A stretch of DNA of 64,000 nt from positions 33,292 through 97,291 of the forward strand of contig PDPG01000044.1 in the NCBI GenBank assembly GCA_002747455.1. Direction: 5' to 3'. The DNA comes from Pseudomonadota bacterium (GTDB lineage: Bacteria > Pseudomonadota > Gammaproteobacteria > Thiotrichales > Thiotrichaceae). The position numbers and the translations under genes are program-made. How positions within the stretch are numbered: position 1 is the first letter of the stretch; each line of letters starts with the position of its first letter. Shown here one piece after another: positions 1 to 10,400 of this stretch. The notes beneath the pieces were generated by a model. The model had not been told where the DNA came from. It saw only the letters and a list, made by a program, of their open reading frames with translations, and ran no database searches.

Positions 1-1312
1 ATTCAAACATTGGGAACTTCACAATCCACAGAGGCGCCCAGTCGCCAACCAGCAAGTTGCGGTCTTTTGCCAGTTGTTCACGTAGCGCACCGAGTGCATC
101 GTTGACGATTTTTGCCTTATCGGCACCGAAGAAAACCAGGTCGCCATCTTCTGCGCCAACACGCTCCATAATGCCCATGGCAACATCATCAGGCAGGAAT
201 TTCAGAATTGGAGATTGTAGTCCTGCGACACCATCGGCCAATGCATTGACCTTAATGTATGCCAGACCACGAGCACCGTAGCGACTAACAAACTTGGTGT
301 AAGCATCAATATCTTTGCGGCTTAATTCACCACCCTGAGGCAAGCGCAGTGCGGCGACACGAGACTTTGGATCATTAGCAGGCGCTGAGAAGACCTTGAA
401 TTCCACATCTTTCATTAAGTCGGCAACGTCAACAAGTTCCAGTGGGTTGCGCATGTCGGGCTTGTCGGAACCAAAGCGACGCATTGCCTCTGCATAATCC
501 ATGCGCGGCAACTTTTCAGGGAAGTTTACATCCAGCACTTCCTTGAACATCTTGCGGATCATGTTCTCCATCATGTCCATCACATCATCTGCCTCAACAA
601 ATGACATCTCGACATCTACCTGCGTAAATTCAGGCTGGCGGTCTGCGCGTAAATCCTCGTCGCGGAAGCAGCGAACAATTTGGTAGTACCGATCCATGCC
701 CCCCATCATCAGCAACTGCTTAAATAACTGAGGTGACTGCGGTAGTGCGAAGAAGCTGCCCGGATGGGTACGACTAGGAACCAGGTAGTCGCGTGCACCT
801 TCTGGTGTGGCTTTTGTCAGCACAGGGGTTTCAACTTCCAGGAAGTCGTTATCTTCCAGATAGTGACGCATGATGGATATCATCTTGGCGCGGGTACGCA
901 TCCGCTGCTGCATTTCTGGACGGCGCAGGTCAACGTAACGGTACTTTAAACGAACATCTTCACCAACATTATCATCCAACTGGAATGGTGGTGTTTCAGA
1001 GGCACTTAGTACCTCAAAATCTGTAGTAATAATTTCGATTTTACCGCTGCGTAATTTATCGTTCACCGTCCCTTCTAAACGTGGCTTAACCACGCCAGTG
1101 ACTTTAAGGATATGTTCATTACGGGTACGCTCGGCTTTTTCAAAATTCTCCGCATGATCTGGGTTGACAACAACCTGTACTAGTCCTTCGCTATCGCGTA
1201 AGTCGATAAAGATCACGCCACCGTGGTCACGGCGACTATTGACCCAACCGCAAACGGTTACTGTTTGTTCTAATAATGTTTCGTCAACGTGTCCGCAATG
1301 ATGGCTGCGCAT
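1..1312 (-). CDS. aspS: Aspartyl-tRNA synthetase, C-terminal part outside window
   Basis: Class II aminoacyl-tRNA synthetase that charges tRNA with aspartate in the cytoplasm. The reading frame begins at the ATG at 1312-1310 (MRSHHCGHV) and stays open to the left edge, giving about 437 of the usual 590 or so residues. The N-terminal OB-fold anticodon-binding domain ([13 protein letters not shown], then IDLRDSEG) is followed by the catalytic domain with the class II motif 2 region ([16 protein letters not shown]). The bacterial insertion domain follows, and the C-terminal catalytic motif 3 lies off the window. The gene is divergent from parA across 200 bp. Whether the enzyme is discriminating or also charges tRNA-Asn cannot be judged from this part. 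Confidence 0.96.
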   Translation of the reverse strand, partial: MRSHHCGHVDETLLEQTVTVCGWVNSRRDHGGVIFIDLRDSEGLVQVVVNPDHAENFEKAERTRNEHILKVTGVVKPRLEGTVNDKLRSGKIEIITTDFEVLSASETPPFQLDDNVGEDVRLKYRYVDLRRPEMQQRMRTRAKMISIMRHYLEDNDFLEVETPVLTKATPEGARDYLVPSRTHPGSFFALPQSPQLFKQLLMMGGMDRYYQIVRCFRDEDLRADRQPEFTQVDVEMSFVEADDVMDMMENMIRKMFKEVLDVNFPEKLPRMDYAEAMRRFGSDKPDMRNPLELVDVADLMKDVEFKVFSAPANDPKSRVAALRLPQGGELSRKDIDAYTKFVSRYGARGLAYIKVNALADGVAGLQSPILKFLPDDVAMGIMERVGAEDGDLVFFGADKAKIVNDALGALREQLAKDRNLLVGDWAPLWIVKFPMFE

Positions 1313-1512
1313 AATAATTATCCAAATCTAAGGCTAAACTAAAGAGCGGGAATGTTAAGCGTTGTGGTGAATTGACGCAAGTATCATAGCCATTGGCAAA
1401 GCCGTTCGGAGGCAATTTGTTGCCTTGCGTTTTTAATGAGCTTGCCAAATCACTGTGTTATTATGGACAATCGCTCGGAGCTGGTCGATTATCAGGGAAT
1501 TCAGGGAAATTA

Positions 1513-2295
1513 ATGAGTAGAGTCATTGCAGTCGCTAACCAGAAAGGCGGCGTAGGTAAAACAACCACTAGCGTTAACCTAGCCGCATCATTGCACGCCG
1601 TGAAGCGCAGCGTTTTGCTGATTGATATGGACCCTCAGGGGAATGCGACCACAGGTTTGGGGCTTGATAAGCATAACCCTGTGACACCGCTAAGTGATGT
1701 ATTGGTGGGGGATGGCAGTATCAAAAATGCTATTCAGCAGATTCCTGATACTCGTATGAGTGCTGTATCAGGCGGCCCTGATCTGACGATCGCAGAAGTT
1801 CAGTTAATGGGGATGGATGAGCGGGAATATCGTCTGGAGACAGCCCTGCGTTCAGTGCGTAATGACTATGATTACGTGATCATAGATTGCCCACCATCGC
1901 TCAATATGTTGACAGTAAATGCCTTGGTCGCGGCAGATGCTGTGCTGATCCCAATGCAGTGTGAGTATTATGCAATGGAGGGATTATCGGCACTTATTCG
2001 CACCATTGACACGATTCGTGCTGCCGCCAATCCTGATTTGCACATCTGCGGATTATTGAGAACGATGTATGACCCTCGTAGTAATCTGGTGCGTGATGTC
2101 TCGCGTGAGCTGCTGGAGGTTTTCAAGGATAAGGTTTACAACACGGCTATTCCTCGTAATGTGCGTTTGGCAGAAGCACCGAGCTACGGTGTGCCTGTAT
2201 TGATGTATGATCAAAAATCCCGCGGCGCTTTAGCTTATCTGGCGTTGGCTGCTGAGATATTACGAAAAGACTCTGAGAAAATGGTCGCAGCGTGA
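1513..2295 (+). CDS. parA: Chromosome partitioning ATPase ParA (Soj)
   Basis: Walker-type ATPase that binds nonspecific DNA as an ATP dimer and moves ParB-parS complexes during chromosome segregation. The deviant Walker A motif KGGVGKTTT sits at residues 11-19 and DMDPQGNAT follows around residue 40; the Walker B region is VIIDCPPSLN. I chose the ATG at 1513 (MSRVIAVANQ, 260 aa) rather than an upstream in-frame start, because homologues begin just before the P-loop and an AGGG box precedes this ATG. The gene is directly coupled to parB. Unusually, no gidA/gidB pair lies upstream; aspS is the divergent neighbour instead. Confidence 0.95.
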   Translation: MSRVIAVANQKGGVGKTTTSVNLAASLHAVKRSVLLIDMDPQGNATTGLGLDKHNPVTPLSDVLVGDGSIKNAIQQIPDTRMSAVSGGPDLTIAEVQLMGMDEREYRLETALRSVRNDYDYVIIDCPPSLNMLTVNALVAADAVLIPMQCEYYAMEGLSALIRTIDTIRAAANPDLHICGLLRTMYDPRSNLVRDVSRELLEVFKDKVYNTAIPRNVRLAEAPSYGVPVLMYDQKSRGALAYLALAAEILRKDSEKMVAA

Positions 2296-3176
2296 TGGAA
2301 AATAACAAAATGGCAAGAAAGTCTGGATTGGGTGATCGTGGCCTGAATATGTTGCTAAGTTCTGGGGCAACGGAGAAAAAAAGTTTACAGGATGGTGAAT
2401 TAAAAAAGCTGCCTGTGGAAAAAATTTGTCGCGGTGAGTACCAACCGCGCACCAGTATGGATCCTGCTGGTTTACAGGAGCTTGCGGAGTCGATTAAAAC
2501 GCAGGGAGTCATTCAGCCGGTGGTTGTTCGTCGTTTGGATGATGGGCGGTACGAGCTTATTGCCGGCGAGCGTCGTTGGCGTGCTGCACAGATCGCCGGT
2601 TTGCATGAGCTGCCTGCACTGGTGCGTAAAATATCAGATCAGACCGCAGCTGCGATGTCGCTGATCGAAAATATCCAGCGTGAAGACTTGAGTCCCTTAG
2701 AAGAAGCGCAGGCGATGAATCGCCTGATTCTGGAGTTTGGTTTGACACATCAACAAACGGCTGAATCCGTTGGGCGCTCCCGCTCAGCGATTACCAATAC
2801 GTTGCGCTTGCTGGAGCTTGAGTCAGGTACTAAGGCGTTGCTTGATTCTCGTGAGCTGAATATGGGGCATGCGCGGGCACTGTTAATGCTGAAAGAAGAC
2901 GTGCAAACAGAAGCTGCTCAAAAGGTGGCGCGCAGCCAGATGTCCGTTAGAGATACGGAAAAACTAGTTAAGCACATTTTAGAGGTTCAGGCAGGAAAGG
3001 TGAAACCTAAGAGTGCTCCCAAAAAAGCAATAGAAGTGCAAAAGCTCGAACAATCTTTGTCCGAAAAGTTAGGGGCTGGTGTAGCAATTCAATATAACAG
3101 TCGGGGTAAGGGTAAGCTGGTGATTGAGTACAATAACCTTGATGAATTAGACGGTATTTTGCAGCATATTCAATAA
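2292..3176 (+). CDS. parB: Chromosome partitioning protein ParB (Spo0J)
   Basis: CTP-dependent DNA clamp that loads at parS sites and stimulates ParA. The ParB/Sulfiredoxin N-domain holds QPRTSMD and the GERRWRAAQIAGL box around residues 95-105, followed by ENIQREDLSPLEEA and a helix-turn-helix (QTAESVGRSRSAITNTLRLL is the core). The C-terminal dimerisation domain follows a lysine-rich linker. The start is ambiguous: GTG at 2292, ATG at 2295 or ATG at 2310 (MARKSGLG, the usual beginning of the family). All give overlap or tight coupling with the parA stop codon at 2293-2295. No parS site was recognised in the window. Confidence 0.94.
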   Translation: MMENNKMARKSGLGDRGLNMLLSSGATEKKSLQDGELKKLPVEKICRGEYQPRTSMDPAGLQELAESIKTQGVIQPVVVRRLDDGRYELIAGERRWRAAQIAGLHELPALVRKISDQTAAAMSLIENIQREDLSPLEEAQAMNRLILEFGLTHQQTAESVGRSRSAITNTLRLLELESGTKALLDSRELNMGHARALLMLKEDVQTEAAQKVARSQMSVRDTEKLVKHILEVQAGKVKPKSAPKKAIEVQKLEQSLSEKLGAGVAIQYNSRGKGKLVIEYNNLDELDGILQHIQ

Positions 3177-3256
3177 TCTAGCGGCGAGTGTGGCTTTCTG
3201 TATCCGTTCAAGGTGTGATTCCGTGATAGTGCTGCGCGCTTGCTTGGTTTGCGACG

Positions 3257-3285
3257 TTGAGCCAAGTTTTTAGAAAACCTATAAG
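3257..3285 (+). promoter_or_regulatory. Candidate sigma70 promoter for the cold-shock gene
   Basis: TTGAGC (3257-3262) and TATAAG (3280-3285) are separated by 17 bp and would start a transcript near 3292 with a leader of about 80 nt ahead of the Csp start codon. Read by eye only; there is no start-site data. Confidence 0.4.
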
Positions 3286-3335
3286 AAACTGATTGCTTTC
3301 TAGTGTGATATAGGTTTCAATTCAGAATCTAGTTC

Positions 3336-3356
3336 GCCGCAGACGCGGCATTTTTT
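3336..3356 (+). terminator. GC hairpin plus T6 tract in the csp 5' leader
   Basis: GCCGC-AGAC-GCGGC (3336-3349) is followed by A and six T, ending 14 nt before the csp ATG. It has the form of an intrinsic terminator. It may end parAB transcription, or act as an attenuator/structure in the csp leader if the promoter at 3257-3285 is real. Confidence 0.5.
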
Positions 3357-3370
3357 ACAAGAGAAGTAAT

Positions 3371-3580
3371 ATGTCAAATCAAGTACAAGGCACCGTTAAG
3401 TGGTTTAATGATGAAAAAGGTTTCGGTTTCATCGAGCAGGAAGGCGGTAAAGATGTATTCGTACATTTTTCAGCAATTAACGGTGAAGGTCGTAAAACGC
3501 TACATGACGGCCAGAGTGTCACAATGGAAGTAACCCAGGGACAGAAGGGTCCTCAGGCAGAAAACGTTACACCATTGTAA
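3371..3580 (+). CDS. Cold-shock domain protein (CspA family)
   Basis: A 69-residue single OB-fold protein that binds single-stranded RNA/DNA and acts as an RNA chaperone. The RNP1 motif KGFGFIEQ and the RNP2 motif DVFVHFSAI are intact, and the protein starts [10 protein letters not shown] as is standard. AAGAGAAG upstream of the ATG is an acceptable ribosome binding site. The gene stands alone between parB and a strong bidirectional terminator. The specific Csp paralogue (CspA, CspD, CspE) cannot be assigned; the length matches the single-domain CspA/C/E type. Confidence 0.95.
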   Translation: MSNQVQGTVKWFNDEKGFGFIEQEGGKDVFVHFSAINGEGRKTLHDGQSVTMEVTQGQKGPQAENVTPL

Positions 3581-3596
3581 TTCGAATTCTGTGACC

Positions 3597-3625
3597 AAAA
3601 AGGGAGGCTTCGGCCTCCCTTTTTG
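3597..3625. terminator. Bidirectional intrinsic terminator between csp and suhB
   Basis: A 12-bp stem AAAAAGGGAGGC / GCCTCCCTTTTT with a TTCG tetraloop. The A-run on one arm and T-run on the other let it serve the convergent csp (plus) and suhB (minus) genes. Confidence 0.93.
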
Positions 3626-3649
3626 TTTATCCAGAGCCGCTAAAGAATC

Positions 3650-4549
3650 CTATTTCTTAGTCTTCCCAGACAGCGATAATGTTGCCTTTGCCGGTTTCTG
3701 AGTGTTCTTGGCGGCCTTTTCGACAGTAGCAACATTCATTCTTTGTGGTACAGATGATTTTTCGATAACAGGGTGGATACGTTTTAGCATCTCTTTGAAA
3801 ATCTTGGGGTTAGCCGCGACAACATGCCCGCTCTCCATATAGCTTGTGCCACCTTGCAAGTCCCCGATCAGACCTCCGGCCTCCTGGATCAATAACAATC
3901 CAGCAGCGAGATCCCAAGGATTCAGGTCAAACTCCCAAAAGCCATCATAACGACCTGCAGCAACATAGGCCAAGTCCAGGGCGGCTGAGCCTTGGCGACG
4001 TACCCCAGCTGTATCCGGTAACAGGGCTTTCATGGTGTCCAGATAGGTATCCAGCATGTGGACATGGCGCTCCTTGAATGGAATGCCAGTGGCTAACAAG
4101 GCATCATTCATGGTGCGGCGTGAGGAAACACGAATGCGTCGGTTATTCAAACGAGCGCCTTCGCCACGGCTGGCCGTAAATAGCTCATCCAAGGTGGGAT
4201 CGTAAATGACACCATGTTCCAGGCGGCCTTTATACATGACGGCAATTGATACAGAAAAGTGGGGGATGCCGTACAAAAAGTTAGTGGTACCATCCAGAGG
4301 ATCAATTAGCCATTGATAATCCGCATCAGGATTGATAGCACTGCCTTCTTCGCCGATAATACCGTGATCAGGATAGGCTCGTTGCAGTGCGGCACTAATG
4401 TCCGCTTCTACCGTGAGGTCTACTTCTGATACAAAATCATTCTTCTCTTTCCTGTCGATCATTAACTGATCCAGGCGCTGAGTGTGTTGTCTGATATATT
4501 TTCCTGCTTTTAGAGCAGCCGCAGTGGCGGTATTGAGCATAGGGTGCAT
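3650..4549 (-). CDS. suhB: Inositol-1-monophosphatase family protein SuhB
   Basis: Mg2+-dependent phosphatase of the inositol monophosphatase superfamily. In Enterobacteria SuhB also joins the NusA/NusG rRNA antitermination complex; that role here is inference. Metal-ligand motifs are visible: GEEGSA near residue 70, DPLDGTTNFLYG near 85 and WDLAAG near 215. At 299 aa it carries a lysine-rich tail of about 35 residues beyond the usual 265-residue family length. It starts with MHPMLN, as in gammaproteobacterial SuhB, and is divergent from trmJ, an arrangement seen widely in this class. Confidence 0.94.
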   Translation of the reverse strand: MHPMLNTATAAALKAGKYIRQHTQRLDQLMIDRKEKNDFVSEVDLTVEADISAALQRAYPDHGIIGEEGSAINPDADYQWLIDPLDGTTNFLYGIPHFSVSIAVMYKGRLEHGVIYDPTLDELFTASRGEGARLNNRRIRVSSRRTMNDALLATGIPFKERHVHMLDTYLDTMKALLPDTAGVRRQGSAALDLAYVAAGRYDGFWEFDLNPWDLAAGLLLIQEAGGLIGDLQGGTSYMESGHVVAANPKIFKEMLKRIHPVIEKSSVPQRMNVATVEKAAKNTQKPAKATLSLSGKTKK

Positions 4550-4599
4550 GGTGTATGACTTTGGTAAACTTCAATGATTGGCGCGCAGGATAGCAGATT

Positions 4600-5373
4600 A
4601 TGAGCTTGAGCAATATCCGAATCGTATTAATTCAAACATCACACCCCGGAAATATTGGCTCGGCAGCCCGTGCGATGAAAACAATGGGACTGAGTGACCT
4701 GTGTCTGGTTAATCCATCACGCTTTCCCGATGAGCAGGCTCGTGCAATGGCATCTGGTGCGGATGATGTATTGCAGCAGGCATCGGTGGTGTCTAGCCTG
4801 TCCGAAGCTGTGGCGGATTGTCAGCATATTGTCGGCACCAGTGCCCGATCACAGCGAACATTGCGCTGGCAATTACTGGAGCCACGGGAGTGCGGCGTGT
4901 TTGCCGCCGATAGTGCTGCCAAAGGTAAAGTGGCGATTGTCTTTGGGCGTGAGCGTACCGGCCTGACCAATGAGGAGCTAGAGCTGTGTCATCGACTGGT
5001 TCATATCCCCAGTAACCCCGATTATTGTTCACTAAATGTTGCTTCCGCCGTACAAATTCTAAGTTATGAATGTCGAGTAGCGGCATTGGGTCGCCAAAAA
5101 TCCGAGGGTGAAGAGATACCACAGGTGCCTTTGGGGGCTGATTCGCTGGAAGAAGAATTGGTGAGTGCCGAGGCGATGGAAGGGTTTTACCAGCAACTTG
5201 AGCAGTTAATGATTGAAACTGACTTTCTGGATCCGGAAAATCCGCGCTATCTTATGCGCCGCATGCGTCGTTTATACGGGCGGACTCAGATCACAAAGAG
5301 CGAGCTGAATTTACTGCGGGGGTCTTTATCGGCATTTCAGGGGCGAAAGTTCCAGCGACGCGAGAAAAAGTAG
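4600..5373 (+). CDS. trmJ: tRNA (cytidine/uridine-2'-O-)-methyltransferase TrmJ
   Basis: SPOUT-family enzyme that 2'-O-methylates position 32 of tRNAs using S-adenosylmethionine. The N-terminal signature QTSHPGNIGSAARAMKTMG and LVNP are characteristic. The knot region carries VFGRERTGLTNEE and IPSNPDYCSLNVASAVQ, which bind the cofactor and include the conserved Arg and Ser. The length of 257 aa is normal. The gene is divergent from suhB with 50 bp between them. Confidence 0.95.
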   Translation: MSLSNIRIVLIQTSHPGNIGSAARAMKTMGLSDLCLVNPSRFPDEQARAMASGADDVLQQASVVSSLSEAVADCQHIVGTSARSQRTLRWQLLEPRECGVFAADSAAKGKVAIVFGRERTGLTNEELELCHRLVHIPSNPDYCSLNVASAVQILSYECRVAALGRQKSEGEEIPQVPLGADSLEEELVSAEAMEGFYQQLEQLMIETDFLDPENPRYLMRRMRRLYGRTQITKSELNLLRGSLSAFQGRKFQRREKK

Positions 5374-5457
5374 GCATTATCTGGCCAGTGTTGATTCCGT
5401 AGTAAAGGCCGGTAGTATGCGTATCCCAAATAAAGAACGGATTTTCAGGAAAACAAA

Positions 5458-6339
5458 ATGCAGGATAAAACAAGGGTTCTGATCACAGGGGCGGGTGGGC
5501 AGCTTGGTTACGAGCTACAGCGAACCGCACCGGCTAATGTGAATGTTATAGCGGCCCACCGCGCTGATCTTGATATTAGCGATGCCAGTGCAGTTAATGC
5601 ATTTGTTGATCAACATCGTCCGAATGCCATTATCAATGCGGCGGCTTATACAGCAGTTGATAAGGCGGAAGATGAGCGTGAGCAGGCGACTGCCATCAAT
5701 GAGACAGGGGCGAAAAATTTGGCGTGGGCTGCGCGTGATAAAGGAATAAAGCTGCTGCAAGTGTCCACTGATTTTGTTTTTTCTGGCGAAGCACATTCTC
5801 CTATGACAGTTGATACGGTCTGCCAACCACAAGGCTTTTACGGTGAATCCAAGCTGCAAGGCGAGTTGGCCATCCGTGAAATCTTGGGTGATCAGGCGTG
5901 TATCATGCGTACCGCTTGGCTCTATTCAGCGCATGGCAATAATTTTGTTAAGACGATGCTGCGGTTAATGAGGGAGCGGGATCAACTGGGAGTGATTGCC
6001 GATCAGATTGGTACACCCACTTGGGCACATGGCTTGGCGTTGGCTCTATGGCAAGCACTGAAAGTGAATGCGCTTGGAACCTATCACTGGACAGATGCGG
6101 GGGTGGCAAGTTGGTATGATTTCGCACAAGCCATTATGGAAGAGGGCGTAGCGCTGAGCTTACTGGAGCAGCCGATTGACCTACAGCCCTTAACCACTGC
6201 GGACTACCCAACTCCTGCCAGCCGTCCGGCTTACAGTGTGCTCGACAAAACAACGACATGGCAAGCACTTAACCTCAGTGGTGAACACTGGCGAGTTGCA
6301 TTGCGTAAAATGATGACAGAATTGACCCAGAGAGATTAA
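5458..6339 (+). CDS. rfbD: dTDP-4-dehydrorhamnose reductase
   Basis: Last enzyme of dTDP-L-rhamnose synthesis; it reduces dTDP-4-keto-rhamnose with NAD(P)H. The Rossmann motif is ITGAGGQLGYEL (residues 9-20), the catalytic YGESK (Tyr-xxx-Lys) follows near residue 127, and the substrate-binding C-terminal region is PTPASRPAYSVLD. It is 293 aa, standard length. It lies 4 bp before rfbB, so the two are almost surely co-transcribed. rfbA and rfbC are not in the window, so the pathway must be completed elsewhere. Confidence 0.95.
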   Translation: MQDKTRVLITGAGGQLGYELQRTAPANVNVIAAHRADLDISDASAVNAFVDQHRPNAIINAAAYTAVDKAEDEREQATAINETGAKNLAWAARDKGIKLLQVSTDFVFSGEAHSPMTVDTVCQPQGFYGESKLQGELAIREILGDQACIMRTAWLYSAHGNNFVKTMLRLMRERDQLGVIADQIGTPTWAHGLALALWQALKVNALGTYHWTDAGVASWYDFAQAIMEEGVALSLLEQPIDLQPLTTADYPTPASRPAYSVLDKTTTWQALNLSGEHWRVALRKMMTELTQRD

Positions 6340-6343
6340 ATCT

Positions 6344-7414
6344 ATGAGTAACCTTTTAGTAACAGGCGGCGCCGGTTTTATCGGTGCCAACTTCGTGCAT
6401 TATTGGCTGGCAAAATACCCTGAAGATAAAGTGGTGGTGCTGGATGCACTTACTTATGCAGGCAACGAAGCCAGTTTGGATTCGGTTAGAGATAACCAGC
6501 AGTTTACATTTGTAAAAGGTGATATTGGTGACCAGCCCTTGGTGGAGTCGCTATTGATTGAGCATGACCTTGACACAATCGTGAATTTTGCGGCTGAAAG
6601 CCATGTTGATCGTTCTATTTCCGGGCCAGACGTATTTATCGAAACCAATATTGTGGGTACACACAATTTGCTAAAAGCGGCACGTAATGTGTGGATAGTG
6701 AATGAGAAGACAGCTAATCCGAATCATCGTTTCCACCACGTTTCAACTGATGAGGTGTACGGCACACTGGGAGATAATGACCCCGCATTTACCGAAGAAC
6801 ACGGTTATGCGCCCAACTCACCATATTCGGCAAGTAAGGCTGCCTCAGACCACATTGTGCGCGCTTATCACCATACCTTTGGTTTGAATGTAACCACCAG
6901 TAACTGCTCGAATAATTATGGTCCGTATCAGTTTCCTGAGAAGCTGATTCCGTTATGCCTGAGCAATATTCTGGCTAATAAAGCCCTGCCCATCTATGGA
7001 ACGGGCAAGAATATCCGTGACTGGCTGTACGTTGAAGACCATGCACGGGGAATCGACCTGATTCTAAAGCAGGACAAGCTGGGTGAGGTTTACAATATCG
7101 GTGGTCATAATGAGTGGACGAATATTGATATTGTGAAACTGCTTTGTGAAGTGATGGACAAGCGTTTTGCTGAGTCACCTGAGCTAAGTAAAAAATACCC
7201 AAATGCAGCGCCTGTTAATGGTAAAGCCTCCGCGGATCTGATCACTTATGTTGAAGATCGTGCCGGGCATGACTGGCGTTATGCGATTGATGCGGCTAAA
7301 AGCCAGCGCGAGTTGGGTTATCAGCCTGTTGAGACATTTGAGACGGGTATTGTGAAGACGATTGATTGGTATTTGAATAATCCTGAGTGGTGGCAGCCGT
7401 TGTTGAAAGCGTAA
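6344..7414 (+). CDS. rfbB: dTDP-glucose 4,6-dehydratase
   Basis: Short-chain dehydrogenase/reductase enzyme that converts dTDP-glucose to dTDP-4-keto-6-deoxyglucose, supplying rhamnose for surface polysaccharide. The NAD-binding motif GGAGFIGANFVHY is at residues 7-19, STDEVYG near 138, and the catalytic YSASKAASDH near 168; FPEKLIPL and the GTGKNIRDWLYVEDHARG box follow. It is 356 aa and full length. A strong terminator follows within 12 bp of the stop, so rfbD-rfbB is a two-gene unit. Confidence 0.97.
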   Translation: MSNLLVTGGAGFIGANFVHYWLAKYPEDKVVVLDALTYAGNEASLDSVRDNQQFTFVKGDIGDQPLVESLLIEHDLDTIVNFAAESHVDRSISGPDVFIETNIVGTHNLLKAARNVWIVNEKTANPNHRFHHVSTDEVYGTLGDNDPAFTEEHGYAPNSPYSASKAASDHIVRAYHHTFGLNVTTSNCSNNYGPYQFPEKLIPLCLSNILANKALPIYGTGKNIRDWLYVEDHARGIDLILKQDKLGEVYNIGGHNEWTNIDIVKLLCEVMDKRFAESPELSKKYPNAAPVNGKASADLITYVEDRAGHDWRYAIDAAKSQRELGYQPVETFETGIVKTIDWYLNNPEWWQPLLKA

Positions 7415-7425
7415 TTTTTTAGCTG

Positions 7426-7460
7426 AAAAGGCCCGAATAGTGTTTTGTTCGGGCCTTTTT
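7426..7460. terminator. Intrinsic terminator after rfbB
   Basis: AAAAGGCCCGAA (7426-7437) pairs with TTCGGGCCTTTTT (7448-7460) around a 10-nt loop. The A/T runs on both arms let it serve rfbB and the convergent gene ending at 7471. Confidence 0.92.
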
Positions 7461-7470
7461 GATCAGATAC

Positions 7471-10400
7471 CTATTTTTTCTTGCGCCCAAACCACCCACG
7501 AGATTCACCTGCTGGCCGCTTCATCCAAAGCCTGCCAACATTAAGTGCCTGCCAGCCCCAGCGGAGCCAGCCAAGTACTGATATGGCTAACCACAGCGCC
7601 CATGCCAACATCAATACGCGATAAATCCACAGCGGCACACTGATAAACGAAGGTTGCGATAATGTCGACAGCGCCCGATCCCGATACCAGTTCAGTGAGT
7701 AAGCACTTGAGCCATTCCCCACAATCTGCATTTCCGGTCTTCCCAGCAGGCCATTCGCAACAGCGACTGCCAATACACCAAGGGCAACAAAGGTCAGGCT
7801 GACTAAACTAAGTTGCATCAGGTTAAATTTTATATAGTTAGGTGGCGTTTGGTTATATTTTTCACGGTAGGCAATGGCGACTAGCCAGAGAATCACCAAT
7901 ACCATCAGCCATGTTTCAGTCTGGCTTAGCCCAATGCCGAGTAGGAACCATTGCCAGCTTTTCAGTGGCGTCAGTTTAGAGGCAGCTAGTGCTACTGATA
8001 AAATCGCCAGCGCCACTAGCACTCCCCAGAACAATATGGCAGGCCCCATCGTTGGACCATTCACCCATAACACCCAGCGGTCTTGCGGCAAATCAATGGA
8101 AAAGTTGGCGTTTACACTGGGTAGGCCAAGGTCCACTTTTGGGAACTGATAGCGAGTGGTTAATACATTCGGTTCACGCCATTCCAATTTTACCGTTTGG
8201 CGACCGGGTTTGAGTGTCAAGCTCAGCGTATTGTTATGGCGTTGAATGCGTTGCGCCTTGCCATCAATGAGTATCGAAGTGATGTCAGCATGTTGAGGGA
8301 TTTGCACGTCATGCAATACACCACGACTGCTCAGAATCGTCATACTTAGTGTCACATTATTGGCACGTTTGCCTGTATCAATATGTAGCTGACTATTTAA
8401 TACAGTAACAGTTTGACCAGTCACAGCTTTCGGTTTGCTAATGTCCAGCGTCAGACTTTCGCCCGGCCACGGATACCAGACAGGTATGGTCTGTTGATCC
8501 TGGTTTAGATAACGATTGACCGGGATGCCACTGCTTTTTAAGTTCCAGATTGGACTGGTCGCAACTCGCCAACTTTCCAGAAATTGCTGGTTGTTGGTGG
8601 TGGTTAAGGTCAGTTGGTTCTGGCTATTGAGTCGGGAAGACCAACGCGCTTGTGTTTGCTGGGCACTTAAATTGATCTTAATCCGGCCATTTTTAATACT
8701 GAGCTGTTCACTCATTGGTTGCTCACCGGCCAGCAGGGGAATGTTCAGGCTTAACGGGGTATCCAGTGGCGATAAGCGAGTCAGTGTGGTTTCCACCGTC
8801 CAGTCCAGACCTAGATTCAACTGCCGTTCAATTTTAACAAAGGTTGGCAATGTGCTTTGGGCTTGCTCCTGTCGTGCCTGTGTCTCTTTGCTGAGCACAC
8901 GGTTTAATTGCAGTTGTGACTCAGTGCTGCCATTGTCTTTAATGCCTTCCAGCGTCCAGTTGGCACTGTTGCTTTGCCAGGTGACGGAGTGGGGTTTTAG
9001 TGGTAAGGGCAGGGGCATGCTGTTGCGAACAGGCAAAGTACCGCTCAGCATAATGTCGCTCCGGCCTTTTGGCAGGGCAACCCATAGTTGTCGGGATTGG
9101 TCACGCTGGATCGCCAGTGCCGTTTCACCATTAATTAATATCTGCTGAGGCAGCCATGTGTCTTGACTGCCGGGTAAGGGAATTGCCGTATCAATCATGG
9201 CATGTACGCGCAACCGAGCATTTAATGAGTGATCATTAATGGAGACTTGCATTTGTTCAATCTGGGCGCATTCGGGTAAGCACTCTGGCGCAGCTGTTAG
9301 GCGCTGTTGCAATTCCTGTAGCATGTGCTTGTCAGGAATCGTCTCTGCTTGTGCCGCATCCGGTGTACCTATGAGTGCAGGTAACAAGCACATGGCAATG
9401 ACTGCGGCTGTACCACGTTTCAGCCATTGCATTGGGTTCCAGCCAGTGCCTTTATTGAGGCTGAGCAAGCGCCAGGTCATGCCTAACAATAATGCAATGC
9501 CGCATAATTTAATCAGTGAATTCAGCAATGGGTTGATTAACAACAGGGTACTGGTTTCATTGGTTTTAACCGGGCCTGACCAGTTTAAACGGATGCGTTG
9601 ATCACTGTGCCAGTGTGGTAATCCGGGGCCTGTTTGAATCATACTGTTCGGGTCAATCGCTTGTATATTTGATTTATATGGTTGCCGGTATGGTTTACGG
9701 TTTTTTGGTTTTACCATCTGCTTCATGGCCCGAGGGGATGACATGACGTATTCTTCCAGCATTTCCTGTTCCATATCAAAGGCTGCTAGCTTATCTGCCT
9801 CTTGAGTTTGAATGGGGTATCCATAGTGGTTTTCTAGCTGTGGATACATGGACTGCTTAATGGTATTGATGGTGTACGGTAACAGGATTAACATCAGTGC
9901 TAACAGACTTGCCCAGCGGTAAAAATTCACGCTGCGTTTAAACCAACTGTCCGGCAGCACTCGCAACAGTGCAATGGCTGCCAGCAAATTTAGCCAGATA
10001 TAGCGCGGTGCATTCGGTTCATGCCACGTGAAGACCAGCGTGACTAATGCAAACATGCCCCACAGTGGGGTGTAAAGATAAGCAACAGACAGCGCGATAA
10101 TTAGCACCAAAAAGAAGTCCAATAGGCTCCAGTTTTTCACCCAGCTATTGGGTAGGTTATCGGTGCCGCTTGCTGAGAACAAACGCCAACCTGGTGGGAG
10201 ATGCAGGGTGGTATCCACTCGTTGCAAGTCATGTTCCCAACCATTGACGGGCGGGGTTGAGCGAGGGCCAGAGTAGCGGCTTTCTGCATCTAGGTTAATG
10301 GATTCATGGCGGATCTCAACACCTTCTTTGCCAGAGTCATCACGGGTGATTAATTGATTTTGTCCGGCAATGCCGACACGGCCCAGCTTGAGTTCGGGAG

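Noticed and set aside
57..949. Plus-strand open frames within the first kilobase
   Set aside because: They are antisense to aspS, which has clear synthetase motifs on the minus strand.
8516..9148. 210-codon plus-strand frame inside the large membrane protein gene
   Set aside because: It is a shadow of the minus-strand gene; it lacks a ribosome binding site and has an improbable composition.
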